A stretch of DNA of 64,000 nucleotides from Macrotrachela quadricornifera (taxonomy: Eukaryota > Rotifera > Eurotatoria > Philodinida > Philodinidae), in assembly GCA_022393335.1 (NCBI GenBank), contig JAJEKB010001478.1, forward strand, positions 324,259 to 388,258. The letters run 5' to 3'. The position numbers and the translations under genes are program-made. Below are positions 37,700 to 49,976 of this stretch, piece after piece. Below the pieces are notes generated by a model. That model did not search any database, was not told the DNA's origin, and was given only the letters and a program-made list of their open reading frames with translations. The number at the start of each line of letters is the position of its first letter. The first letter of the stretch is position 1.

Positions 37700-38659
37700 A
37701 GTCATGTTTGATCTTAGTCGTTGAAAACCATTCAACATAATATCTGATATGAAAGAATCATGGATGTGTGTTTTTGGAAATATTTGATCATATAAATAAA
37801 ATGCCATTTTATAGTAGAATGGAAAGGTAAGAAATTCGTCATATTCATTGGGTATAAATAGAAAAAATATTGACATAGATGCACCTGGACCATGTTTATT
37901 ATCATTCAGATGCAAATGAACTTTTATTTTATATCCAATGAGTGATGAATAAAATGGAGGTGAATTGATCAAAGTTTGTTGTTCAAATTGTGCCTCAACT
38001 AGAAAATTCATAAAAAAGATATTTAAACAAAAAATTATTAGATAATATAAATAATTCGTTTTATTAAAACATTAATCTATTATCTATTTATAGATTGATT
38101 CTTGTAAGTATCTTAATATAATATAAATCAAATAAGTTTTACTCACAAATTTTCGATTTAAATGTTCTATTAGATGGAATACATTTCATAGCATCTATCT
38201 TTTTTTTCAATAATATTAATTTCCATTGAATAATGTTTTGATTAATTATTGATTCATTATTGAAGGAGGAATTAGTTTCTTGCATAGCTGGTTTAGTTTC
38301 TAAAAAGTCTGTTGTTCTTATTGGAAAATTAATTTGATGTTGAAGTGATTTAATGTTGAAATGTTGCTTATATTCATTCCACATTTGCGTATTATATATT
38401 GAATTGTAGATTATTTCATACAATTCTCGAAAATAATGTGTGGCAGAATAAATAATTGTTGGTGGAGAAATATAAGTGTGTATTTGAATTAATAATATAT
38501 TGGAATTTTTCATTTGGGATTCCATTTGATGAAAAATTTTTTATATAAGAGATTTTGATGCTGTTCACTTGAATAATAATTTAATATATTACAACAAGTA
38601 ATCTGAAGAATAAATCAACGATAGAATTTTATAAGGTTTTTTTTAATAGAATTCTATTT

Positions 38660-38965
38660 AATTAATTAATGGCCATCTTTTTCAAATAAAGACGACAATA
38701 AGCTACTTGAAAAATCTTAAATAACGTTATAAAGAACTTTTTCCATAACGAAGAGAAAAGCTAGATTTTTTTAAATATGTTTACTACTTCTGACATCTCA
38801 AAATATACTCATTAGATGCAGTTTTTTTACACTATATCGAATTAGTATGTTTCAAGATGTCAGAAGTAGTAAACGTATTAAAAAATTAAGCGTTTTTCTT
38901 CAATATGAAAAAAAAGTTCTTTATAACGTTTTTTCAACTTTTATTTTAAAAAGACGGCTTAAAAT
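38660..38965. mobile_element. Foldback element within the intron of relic F
   Basis: GTTTACTACTTCTGACATCT (38779-38798) is inverted as AGATGTCAGAAGTAGTAAAC (about 38856-38875). Pairing continues outward: AACGTTATAAAGAACTTTTT near 38720 with AAAAAAGTTCTTTATAACGTT near 38910, and CCATCTTTTT with AAAAAGACGG. The loop is about 50 bp. Confidence 0.72.
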
Positions 38966-39832
38966 TTTTTTTTCATTTCTGAATTACTAGTACCTCAATT
39001 TTTTACGCCTAAAAGAAGTATAAAATTTCTGAAATTTTTTTGAGTTCGACATTGAAAAATGTTCATAACCTTCACTGGTTAGCAGTAATAAATTCTATTT
39101 TCGACAGGCTTTAATTTAATATAAAATATTTTGTAGATATCATTTATAGTTTAAGCGATAGAGGCTTGGGTAATGTTTTTGCTACACCTTGTATTTATAA
39201 GAGAGTGTAGAAAAGATGAATATTATATATATTCTTATTAATATAGAAGTTTACTACAATCTTGTGATTGATTTTCCACTTTTGAACAGAACTCTATCAT
39301 ACATTTGCAACTTTCATTTATGAGCAGATAGTTATCTATTATACTTAGGACAATCCCAAAGTAGGTAAAGTGACAATTTAATACTGTATATTAAGCTTTA
39401 AGAAGCTTTCTTTCTATATAATCTGATAGATAAACGAATGCTCTACTTTTTGCTATTTGATTACACTTGAACTAATCCAATAATAACAACATTCCAGTAA
39501 GATCTCTTTTCCTATGGTATGTAATAGTTATGCCAATACCTATTCGGTGCATATTTTTTGTATAAATTTTAATAGAAACAAGATAGATGTTGATATTGGA
39601 ATTTTCCCAACATGATATTTTGTATTTTTCCCTTTATGTTAATGCCTATACTATTGGGTATTTTCCAACATATATACGTATATATACGTTCTTTCCTGTC
39701 TTCTGATTCTTTTTATTTTTCTAATCTTGTCCTCGTTCTCCTTTCTTCTTCCTTCTACTATTCTCTTATTTTGGTTATTATCGTGTAAGTGACTTACTAA
39801 ATAAATCGAATTCACACATCAAAACTTACAAT

Positions 39833-40110
39833 AGAGAACTGCGGTTTTCACTGTTGGACACAGGAGATGAAGACGCATCGAATCGTATATTGCAAGATTA
39901 TCTGATCTCTTTTTGTGAGATTTTCAATTAATCTTTTTATGAAAAAATTCATCTGGTAAGTTGTTCATGATGAGTTTCCAATTATCAACGATAGATTTAA
40001 ATTAATAATTGAAGACTTACGAACTTCAGAAGGCTGATATGAATAATATGTATTCTAGTTGAGCCTTTAATAGAATTTTCTAGCAATTTCCGTGAGAGAA
40101 ACTCATGGTT
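39833..40110. repeat. Dispersed repeat, copy of inner part of 16.2-kb element
   Basis: Runs parallel to 16194-16450: CACTGTTGGACACAGGAGA and CGCATCGAATCGTATAT, then TTATCAACGATAGATTTAAA and AATATGTATTCTAGTTGAG match the corresponding 16.2-16.4 kb words with substitutions. It lies in the enlarged intron of relic F. No coding capacity seen. Confidence 0.6.
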
Positions 40111-40429
40111 GTCATGCCAGACACTAGTAGGAGTAGAAAAACTATACAATAGTGTTGACGATATTTAATTTAGCATCTAATATAGCCAAGTCTGCAAAAT
40201 TCTGAAAGTACATAAAGAAGGATATTTTGAAATAAATTAATTTTATCGAATAAATATTCATACTTGTTCATCACACCCAAAGTCTTTCAAATAATACAAA
40301 TTAATCATATTTTTTGATTTTGAAATACTTTATATTGTTTGAATTTGTTTAGTGGATCAAATTGTTCATTACAACGTTCACATATTGAATTTTTATAAGA
40401 ATATTGAAGATGATTGTCTATAAATTAAA

Positions 40430-42630
40430 AAATAAGATGAATTACATAAGATGTCAATCTAATGATAACATGTGTCATTGTGTAAACATATTATTTTACA
40501 TTGACTTGAGATAAATATTTCTTCTTTCATAATAAGACAAATAATATATTGTATTAATATGATTTATGTCACACTTAAAATGTTCGTTACCGCTGTGTCC
40601 GCTCACCTTTACTCTAACAAAAGCGCTAATATATATATATAGTATACCTATGGAAAATTCCAAAATGAAAGGGAGACATCCATACATCGAAATAAAACAT
40701 ATGTGTCATCGCAGAACGAAAAAATAAACATGAAACATGTATCCACCTCTCATATCCTATCAGTCACACTCTTATAATAAGGAAAAAATTCAGGAAATAA
40801 AGAACAAAATAGAATTATGTTCGTCAAAAGAAAATTAAATACATTTTGATAATAATTAAACAAAATGTTAATTAAACATACACTCATCGTTAGTTTTCAT
40901 AGAAAGACCAAAAATATGAATTTTAAGAATTCATTTTAGTGCTAATGCACTAAGTTAAGCCGTTATAATTACATATATATACATATAAGATAAACTACTT
41001 TTATATTATGCAAGTTGGAAAAAAAGGAGAAAATTATGTTTTGACTCATCATTGCCTCTGTTTACTAATCAAAACATTTTTTGCTGGTAACTATTACAAA
41101 ATTCGGATGTTTTGAGTATGTAGATATTTGTCATTTTGATGTCATGAAATTTTTTCTCACTTTTGTCATTATGTTGGAAAAATAAAAGGAGGAATATTTT
41201 CTTTTTACCTACTTTTTCTCTATCTTGGTATTTTCTCCATTACACTGTCAAAAAAAGTTTTATCCAATGACTATGAGTGCATTATAATAATGCGTAAATT
41301 GGAAAATTCCTCTAACACGATGCTTAAATGCATGCATTTTATTTTTGATAATAAGAAATTCATTTATCATGTTCGATTTAACTATTTTTCATTTAAATTT
41401 TTACCATTAGATATATAATTATAAGTATGAGAAATATTCTATTCTAGCAACATATATAAAATATGACAATAAATGATTATGTTCTAGACAAATAAAAGTA
41501 TTTATCAGTTTATATTCGATCGAAAATCGTCGATCAGAATAAAAGAAAAAAACAAAATTAAAGTTTTTGGATATATGAGAATAAGACAATGATGAATTTA
41601 TTGACATTATTATAAATTTTCATTATAATGAAACTATGCGATAAACACATGAATAAGCCAAAAATTGACTCTATTATTCATCAATTACATTCATATATAC
41701 TAAACTGAAGTTGTAATACATCTATTTATTATATGTAGTATTCATTAAAATAATAATAATATATTTTTTGATAGTCAATGTTAATTTTTCTTATTCAGTA
41801 TATATTATTACAGATATGAAAAATTATTTTATTAATCATTCTGATACATCTTTATTTTATTTGATGAATTCTATATTTATCTAATGTATTATCGTTGTTC
41901 TATTCATTTTCCAAAGAATATAAGATGAATTTAGGAAAATTAAAATTGAGAAAAGAATAAAAAATTTCATAATAATACTCGAAGATGACTGAGACTTTCA
42001 TCATAAATAATTGTAAGATAAAAATCGAAATGATTCATTTTATACCACTTCAATGCAATTGTTCAATTTAATACAAAACTTTGTTATGTATCCCCTTTAA
42101 ATCAATTAATCTATTTTCATTAGATTTGCAAAGCTGAAATAATTTGTTTGCCATTAATTGAAATTAAAGAAATATTTCCTAGCAATTTGATATATATATA
42201 TATATTTACTATTATTACTTAGCTTTGTTTTAATTTTTTTTGTCAATTCTAACATATATTGATGAAATAAGAAATAATCTGAAAAGAAACATGATGAATG
42301 AAATTTTCATTCAAATATGACATTAAATTTCTACATCATGCACAACAAGAAAATAGAAAAAAATGTCTATAAAAAAAAATTAACGAATATATTTGAATAA
42401 ACATTTTTCTGAAAGATAAATTTCTTTACAGAAAAATTCAACTTCATCAAACATAACCAGTATATTGGAAGGTAATGTTGAGCTTTTTGTTTTGATTCTT
42501 CTTTGTTCATTGTCTGTTGAATAAATGTGAGTTGTTCTAGATTGAGAATTATAATGTTTCAAAAAATATTCTCAGAAATATCAACACTGAAACGAATATC
42601 ATATCATCTTAAACATACAAATTAGCTTAC
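40430..42630. other. AT-rich intergenic DNA, nothing recognised
   Basis: Short reverse frames at 40496-40687, 41419-41607 and 42380-42562 have no recognisable motif. I did not find a RING exon belonging to relic F here. Confidence 0.45.
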
Positions 42631-42633
42631 TGC

Positions 42634-42683
42634 TGGATCATTGCTAACGGAAAATAATTTTCGATCCCGTTAACAATGATCCA
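42634..42683. repeat. Inverted duplication of a MATH-exon fragment
   Basis: TGGATCATTGCTAACGG (42634-42650) is followed, after 16 bases, by its near-perfect reverse CCGTTAACAATGATCCA (42667-42683). Both arms match the segment of genes A-C that encodes PLTMIQQE. The right arm reads on as PLTMIQQEDH on the plus strand, opposite to the neighbouring relic E. Confidence 0.7.
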
Positions 42684-42689
42684 ACAAGA

Positions 42690-43128
42690 AGACCATAGTA
42701 TTTCAGATATATTACTAAAATCAACCATTGTTTTTTGATAAATATTTTATCCTCTCGAACATATGGATTTCTTTTTTATTAGATCACTCTGAATAGGAAA
42801 ATTTTGATATGCAATATGAAATATTCATATTTGATCATCATCATTGATAATTATTCGATTTAATCTATGATCGAAAGAAATCGATGATATATCATTATTC
42901 TAAAGTTTGATCGTACAAACAGAAAATGATCTTATAATTAAATAGAAATTTGAGGAATGGATTATTTAAATCTTGTATTAATATTAAAAAAGAGTGACAT
43001 ATGTGTACGACGAGCGTTTCCATCACCATTTAGATACAAAACAGGCACTATTGTATATCCAATAGATGATGCAATATAGCTGGTGGAGAATAAATTGAAG
43101 TTTGTAATTCAGGAAGTGTCTTTTAACA
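42690..43128 (-). pseudogene. TRAF-like relic E: decayed MATH exon
   Basis: Read on minus, the segment follows the MATH exon of genes A-C base for base over long stretches: CAAACTTCAATTTATTCTCC at the upstream end, then the block encoding NGDGNARRTHMS (around 43000-43040), a CLYDQ block near 42905, and PYVRED / MVDF-like text near 42740-42770. Stops and several indels break every frame. It is nearest to gene B in wording (for instance the NDP-like and YVRED segments). It may be the lost 3' end of copy D, which lies 4.7 kb upstream on the same strand. Confidence 0.82.
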
Positions 43129-43680
43129 TATAACCTTCAGGTAAATGTTAAATGTCTGCAAAACAAGATAATACTCTTGCAAGTTGTCTGTATTTTTAAT
43201 CAAATTTTATATTAAAACTAATTTACAATATGTTTTTCTCCCTTATATTACTAATTCTCGCAATATAAACAATAGTTCTAGATAGTTACATCATCGTAAA
43301 TGATATTTTGTATATCTGAATATGACTGTTATTTGTTTATAATACAATATTCTTAATCATCAATATCAATAAAACAAACATACCTGAATATGATGTCATA
43401 AAAATCGATAACTAATTATGCAAGAGTCATTCAGTTCACTAATGATGACTCGAAAAATCATCTGCAGAATGATCAGCTTATTTATATATATATGCACTAT
43501 TTCTGAGTCATGCAGGGGGCGGAGAATTTCCAACTTGGGACATACATTCCTGACAAAATAAAGTTTCGTCATTTGTTTACGACAATGACATCACATCTTG
43601 GAAACTGTCTCATGAGCCAGTAGAACATTAAGTAAGAATATAGAAATTAATAAATCATACTTTCAACATATTTTCGTTAT
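43129..43680. other. AT-rich intergenic DNA, nothing recognised
   Basis: No gene or repeat recognised between relic E and the mariner-type element. Confidence 0.45.
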
Positions 43681-43683
43681 CTA

Positions 43684-44332
43684 CTAGGTTGGAAAAAATA
43701 TTTTGCACGGGAGGTATCGCTATGATTTCAAGTAAGAAATATATTGAATTTTATATCAAAAGAAAGTCCATGAAAAATGGGATTTGTTGGTAGCAAATAA
43801 TAAGGCTTATGAAAACCTTTTAATGTCGAATATAAGAAACTTTTACAAATTTCATACATTTTTTGCAGTGGAAAATTAAGGCGTCAGTTATTCAAACATG
43901 GAGTAAAATGATTTTCTTGGATATTTTCACATGATTCGATAGAGCTTGTCGAGCTCTAGAAAACTTTCTATATTCAAGTTTTTTATAGGAAAAAAAAAGT
44001 AGTCTTTTTTACAATAAACTCGACCGTTTATCGCTATTATTCTTACATGAGTATATTTTGGAACGTTTAAGTGAATAAGAATAATAAAAAATGCTAATTT
44101 TATTGAAAAATCGAATGTTCTTCAACAGAAAAAAATATGGTTTTTTAACGGTTTTTAAGATTTAAATTTCTGAAAATTTCTTATGTTCGATATCAAAAAA
44201 TTTTCAGAAGCCTCACTATTTAGTCCCAATAAATCCCATTTTTCACGAGCTCTCATTTGGTATAAAATTCAATATGTTTTTTATTTAAAATCATAATGAT
44301 GCCCCTCGTGCAAAATATTTTTTCCAACCTAG
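43684..44332. mobile_element. Mariner-type non-autonomous element, 649 bp, TA flanks
   Basis: Long terminal inverted repeats start CTAGGTTGGAAAAAATATTT and continue with TTGCACG, ATATTGAATTTTATA and GAAAAATGGGATTTRTTGG, inverted over about 180 bp at the other end. Both ends abut TA (43682-43683 and 44333-44334), the target duplication expected of Tc1/mariner elements. TAGGTTGG-type termini are also usual for mariner. There is no transposase frame, so it depends on an element elsewhere. Arms are about 80% alike by eye. Confidence 0.85.
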
Positions 44333-44335
44333 TAG

Positions 44336-46623
44336 AAGCATATTGCCTTTCATTGTAATTCATGTGTTATTCATAATGTAAGAAGGTGAAAAGATACAAA
44401 GACAATGCAGCAAGTAATGATACAATTTGTTTTTGTCATTTTTTTTCTCCTCAAGTTACAAATAAAATTATCATAGCTAAGCAAATTATTTGCCGATGTA
44501 AAATCAATGTAAGTAAGAATCAGTAACTTAAAGAAAATTCAAAAACAATATTTATTGAAGTCAGATGAAATTAATAATTTATATTATTTGTAAATAATTT
44601 TACATGTTCTTTAAAATCTATTAATGGTTTATAATTTTTATGAATTTACTATTAGGTAAAAACAATCTCCTCATCTAGATGATATGATAATTTATACAAT
44701 CTATAATAATAAAACAATACTGTGAATCAGTTTCAGGTTCAGGAACAAAATTATTCCTTGTAGTAAAAAATTAATAATCATAACAAGTTTTGCAAATATT
44801 TCGAGAATCGACAGAACTCGAAAATTACATAGTTCAACATTGTGTAGATACTTTCTTGCATTATAAAGTAAGAATAGTATATTTGAAAAATTCAAAAATT
44901 GTGTTTAATAATTGATCATAGTTAACTTGAGTTATATTTCAGTTTATACAATTAACTATCGATTATTATTTTGTCAGATTTTAGAAAAGTTTTTTTTTTA
45001 ACTTTTTATGTAAGTAAAAATTGTGAGGAAGTAGGAAGTGTCAGTTCGTCAGTATTTTATTATTAATAATTCTTATCAAAGTAAATATACATTTAGAAAT
45101 TTCGTAATAAATGTATTTATTTCTTAATCTATAAGACTTATGTTAATGACATACTACTAATATACAATGACAATTTCGAATGAGTTTTTTTTATTCATTT
45201 GGATAACTAATTTTTATAGAACAAAGTCAACGGTATCAGTTTTTTTCAATCTATTATACCTTTTGTATTTAGTAAAAACTTAAGCCTACAGTCCTAAAAA
45301 GTCAATTTTGTAATTTATAGTGCATTAGATAGAGAAAAATATTCGGTATTAAATGCATCATCTCTAATAATCCAACATACATACGTACTACACTTAATCT
45401 GTTTTATAAGATAAATTTTGAAATAAAACCTTGTAGACACAATATTTCGAGCTGAAATATTTACTATGAATTGCCTAGACTAGGATATATCTCCTCTGAA
45501 AATTTCAGCAAGATTGAATAGTTTCTCTTATTAACACAGTATTAAACTCTTGCGGTTTTATTAGTCATTTTATTATTCGTCTACTTCTATAAATGTCAGT
45601 TTGACCATTATAAAAAAAAACAACTTTTTGTATATTATAATGAAAGGTTGAATTTCACACATTGTTTAAAAAGAAATAATAAATATCTCATAAATTAATT
45701 CACTAATATAATTTTAAAGCACACTTACCAAATTATTTATTCTGCACATTCCTTACTGAAATGATCTATTTAACATAATAATTGACTCATTAAAATTATT
45801 TATTCTAATAATACAATATCAAAGACATAAAGTAGCTTAATATACTTAAAACAATTAGGAAGTAATTATTCATGACAATGATGTTCGGAAGTATTGGAAA
45901 AAAAAACCTATTCTTCACATCAGTGACGTGTATTTATCATGAATCAATGCGTTTTGTGTTGGCGTCGTGTCACCTAGAAAGAGGACGTTTTTTTTTCTTT
46001 TTCATTCTGTTTTATTTTACCAACTATACAATGATATTTACTTGTTACTCCTGCATAAATAATAAACCAAGTTATTTTTTTCTCCGAGGACATTTTTTTA
46101 TCTTTTATATATATATGCACCTAATTTTGATGTGAATCCATGAAAAACTTGTCTGATAATTGCAAATATGACTCAATAAATATTTGAAAATTCCATCATT
46201 TCATAGTGTGAGAATTGTAAACAGGTAAGATCAGTCATTCATTTGAAATAATTATAAAAATTGAAAATATTCAAAAGAAAAACTTTTTTAACAAATATTT
46301 CTGTTGTTAATGTCACGTGAAGAAAATAGAAACCTTGAATAACATTATTTTAAAAGTAAGCAAATAATAGAAAGAAAAAATTTTCTAAGTAGTTAAAGTA
46401 TTCTTGCAAAGTTACATGTCTCTTGCGGTTTTCATAAATAGTAAGTGTTGCTTCTGCCTTACATATTTAGTACGTTTTGTCTAATTAATTAATTAAATTT
46501 TATTTAAGAATTTGCTAATCGACTGTCTTTGTACTTTTTGGCCCATTTTATAGTTAATCTATGAAATACTTCGTCAATAAATCTTCTCTTATCATTTTTA
46601 AGATTTCTTCTCTCTGTATCAAA
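44336..46623. other. AT-rich intergenic DNA, nothing recognised
   Basis: Frames at 44701-44895 (-) and 45872-46135 (+) are rich in Phe, Ile, Leu and Asn codons and carry no motif I recognise. Confidence 0.45.
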
Positions 46624-47050
46624 AGGTAACACTTGAAATTCTCTACAAAGTCATAGATGACTATAATCAAAAACTTTTAATTTTCATTTTTTCATCATTT
46701 ATTTCGCTCTATTAGAAAAACAAAATATACCATAAGATACAGCGTGAAAAATTTTACGATTTACATTAGATTGCTTGTTTAATAGTTGCAAAGTTTAATC
46801 CAAAATAGATAAAATTTTCAACGATCGAATTTCAACCATGCAAAAATGATATACTTTTTTTGTATAAAATAAATCTGTTTTGTTTTTTCTAATACAACGA
46901 AGTAAGTGATGAAAAAATGTAAATGCAAAATGCAACTGTTACATTTTACAATTTTTTTTATATGTCTGTATTTTTCATCTCATTTTAAATAAGTCGAAAA
47001 TAATTTTTGGATCTAGTCATCTACGGTTTCATAGAGAATTTTAAGCACCA
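46624..47050. mobile_element. Foldback element related to 18.5-kb element
   Basis: TTGAAATTCTCTACAAAGTC (left, 46634 on) is inverted at about 47025-47043, and CATAGATGACTA pairs with TAGTCATCTACG. The next block, ATACCATAAGATACAGCGTG (46729 on), matches ATACCAGAAGATGCAGTGTA of the 18.49-19.20 kb element. The arms are more diverged than in that copy. Confidence 0.62.
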
Positions 47051-47389
47051 TGTTTTAATAAAAAAATTTTTAATGGCTAAGATAATAATGAAATTATTTG
47101 ATTTTGATAAGATAATCAGTAAGAATAGTATATCTGCTTGAATTATGGCAGCAGATTCTAATAGTTATTTTCTAAAAAATTTTATTATCAGAATATATTT
47201 ACATAAAACGATTGAATTGTGGAAAAAAGATTTTAGAGAATTTTGTATTGCCCTTCTCTAAATTCGCAAGTTTGTTGAGATTTAATATCCAACAACTTTT
47301 ACTTGTCTCCAATAGTATATATTAATGTACATAAAATTTTGAAAATGTTCTTTGCATTTGCTTCTTCATTCACTTAATATATTATATTA

Positions 47390-47580
47390 AAAAAGAAAAA
47401 AATGTACGACAAGATATAACATGAAAAGTTTTACAATTTACAAAGAACAATTATTAAAAGTTGAAATAAGAAAAAACAACAATCTCATTGCGTTGAAAAC
47501 AAAAAATACAACCGTAAAAAATTGATTTTAAATAAATTATCGAGCTTTTCATGCTCCATTCTATGGTACATTTGAGTTTT
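47390..47580. repeat. Decayed third member of the same foldback family
   Basis: ATGTACGACAAGATATAACA and TGAAAAGTTTTACAATTTAC (47402-47440) resemble the 46.73-kb and 18.70-kb wording. A reverse partner (ATGTACCATAGAATGGAGCA read on minus) lies at about 47550-47573. Confidence 0.45.
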
Positions 47581-47601
47581 TTTTAATATGATATACAAGC
47601 T

Positions 47602-47699
47602 AATCCAAAAGTCACTTTATCAAAACAAATTGAATATCTCCCTTATCGCTCGAGCGATAAGGAAGATATTCAATTTGTTTTTCTGTAAAATGGCTTTTG
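47602..47699. repeat. Near-perfect palindrome, 98 bp
   Basis: Centre at 47651-47654 (CGAG). ACAAATTGAATATCTCCCTT on the left pairs with AAGGAAGATATTCAATTTGT on the right with one mismatch, and pairing continues outwards as AAAAGTCACTTTATC / ATGGCTTTT with more mismatches. The two arms have essentially no loop. Confidence 0.8.
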
Positions 47700-47847
47700 T
47701 GCTATCTTGTATTAAATGAATGAAAATTGAAATACAATGCATAACTCCATAAATTTAGCGCATTGGTTAAATGTTCTGATATATAAAATATAATTTGAAT
47801 TATTAATTTTATTCTGTTAATCATAGAATATTCTGGTTAATAATATT

Positions 47848-48857
47848 TTAATCATTTGAATTATTAGTAGTTTCTTGAATAGATGATTTGATTTTTAGAA
47901 ACTCTAAATTTAATGCTGGAAACTTTGATTGACATTTAAGTAACGTGTTGTTAAGATCGTTTGGTTCATATTTATTTAATATATTTCCATCATTTGATAA
48001 AATCTTACATATTTCATATAATTCTTGAAGAAGTGTTGTATCAACATTACAAGGACCAACAGTTGTTGACTGAGAAACATCATCTGATAGATTTGATGTT
48101 CCTCTCATATTTTTTATTTGATGAATAGCATTATTTAATGAATTTTGATGCTCTTCAGTTGAATAATGATTTATTATATCACAACGAATAATCTAAATAA
48201 AATGAATTTTCTTACTTTTATTTCTCTAATTAATTATATTAATTAATTTATGTTAATACTTGTTTATTACAACCGAAATCTTTTAATAAACAGTTAATAG
48301 TCTTTTTTTGGCATTCTAATACTGTATGTTTATTAAGTTGTGTAACTGATTGAAAGAATTCATTACAATATTCGCATTGTGGATTTGGATGAGTAGTATC
48401 AACATGATTCTTTTTAGATAAAGAAAAACAAAGTTTTACCAAAATATAAAAAGATTTAGAAAATTACTTGAAAATTGTTTAAGGCACCAAACCAATTACA
48501 AAAACGACATTCAAGTGATAATGATTGCATTTTCTTTTCGAATTCTTCATCAATTATCTAAGATATCAGTAATTTTAATTTAATTCAAATAAAAAAGAAA
48601 CAAGATATCTAACTGGATTTGTTTGTGTTTTTGTGAAACATTCTGGACATGTGTTTTGTATTCTTTAAACAATAATAATAGAAAATATTTTTGAAATAAT
48701 ATAATAAAAATTACTTTAAATAATATTCAAAACAAGATTGACATATTCGATGTTTACATTTTTTACATTGTATTGGAATATGTATTATTAATGAACAAAT
48801 AAAACAAATAAATTGTGTATCGAGAATATTTTTATTTTTTGCATCAAAACCAACCAT
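47848..48857 (-). pseudogene. TRAF-like copy D: RING and zinc finger, no MATH
   Basis: Exons on minus: 48857-48715, 48662-48614, 48557-48469, 48409-48260 and 48192-47848. Lengths of 143, 49 and 150 are identical to gene B. Exon 3 is 89 nt where 93 is usual, leaving the frame out by one base near its donor (around 48475), unless another donor is used. The RING ligands are all present (C18, C21, C34, H36, C39, C42, then CPEC). The zinc finger reads HPNPQCEYCNEFF and CLLKDFGC. The last exon carries HYSTEEHQN and a coiled-coil start, then stops at NNSND before the usual second half of the coil and the MATH domain. So this is either a pseudogene or a truncated RING/zinc-finger protein. I favour pseudogene because of the frame problem, but decay is mild. 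Confidence 0.72.
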
Positions 48858-49560
48858 TTTATTTTTATTAGTATTTTTAGAAGTAATATTTTTAAAATAA
48901 TAAATTGATGAAAAAATATGTATCCATTGATTCTTATTCCTTTCATTATATAGTTTAGAATAAAAACAAAAATAAATGACTCATTACAACGTCTAGTCTT
49001 CAGTAAGCATAGACGGTTATTGAATGAGTACCTTTTGCAAAATACAGAACAGACAGAGGTGAAAGTACATATTTATTTAATGACATGAAAAAACATGATA
49101 CGAAAAGAAATCATATACGTATAAAAATATAATTAGATAGTCGCCGAAATTTTAATATATATGATTATTAATAAATTTTATGAGTTAATTTCTATAATGA
49201 CATAAAATTACACATTAATTTTATTCTAAAAAAATATTTCTAAATTAAGCATGCGCAAGTATTATTATTAATATATTTCATTGAAAAAAAAATATTAAAA
49301 TTATTTAAAAAATTTTATTTAAAAAAAACAAATCATATAAACAAATATTTAATCTATATACTATTATAATAACAATGTAAGTTCTTCCGAGAACCCAAGG
49401 TCATCCTGAATAGGGAATGCGAAATAATGTGGTAACACGATTTTTCATAATAAAGGAGTGTATTATATACAATAATAGGGTTTGACTAAGGAGAAATTCA
49501 AACAATCACATGCTTTATGAAAAGTAGAATGGAATTAAAAAAACAAAAATTGTACATTGT
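48858..49560. other. AT-rich intergenic DNA, nothing recognised
   Basis: Upstream of copy D. No promoter motif beyond generic AT-richness can be supported. Confidence 0.45.
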
Positions 49561-49629
49561 GGAATTGCATGCGTTATAAATTAATAAAAAAATATCCGAA
49601 TCAGACTCAATAATTGTCAACAATAACTA

Positions 49630-49976
49630 GTTGCGAATTGCATTATTATGAACAATTAGAAAAACATATTAATTCATTAGGTAAAAAATTTCGAGAAAAA
49701 AATGTAATAAAACAAAATTTTTATAATGATATGGTTAAATGTTTTTATTAATTAAGGGTAATCATGTTAGACTCGTGTCCAAAATTCATTTATTGGACAA
49801 AATATCAATTCGTTTTTATTGAAATTGCTGGTTTCGATATCGTTTGTTGTATTAAATTCAAAAAAGTCACATGTATTTGTAAAAGTTATCATAGTATAAT
49901 AAATGAAGCATATGGTACGGTTTCTCATAGAGGTCATATTAAAACAATTTATAAATCTAGTTCTTATTATTTATGA
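49630..49976 (+). other. Possible coding remnant, unidentified
   Basis: Two consecutive plus-strand stretches look more protein-like than the background. One runs to a stop at about 49751 and contains LHYYEQLEKHINSLGKKF. The other (49764-49976) contains SCPKFIYWTKYQFVFIEIAGF. Residue mix is less biased than in neighbouring chance frames. I do not recognise the family, see no start or splice structure, and cannot exclude chance. Confidence 0.25.

Larger units (their letters stand above)
37375..40417 (-). pseudogene. TRAF-like relic F (zinc finger, coil, broken MATH)
   Basis: Three decayed exons are recognisable on the minus strand. The zinc-finger exon (about 40417-40264) reads NSICERCNEQFDPL, then contains in-frame stops before GCDEQ and a proper GT donor. 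The coiled-coil exon (about 38602-38139) starts after CAG with NYYSSEQHQN and continues as HYFRELYE, but with a frameshift near 38525. The MATH exon (about 38005-37375) shows NSPPFYSSLIGYK and SNGFQRLRS-like text, is interrupted by a 219-bp GC-rich insert, then resumes with PYVRED. The splice site between zinc finger and coil is at the same place as in B, C and D, but this intron is about 1.66 kb and contains repeats. I found no RING exon upstream. Reverse open frames at 37490-38011 and 38139-38525 are surviving fragments of this relic. Confidence 0.8.
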
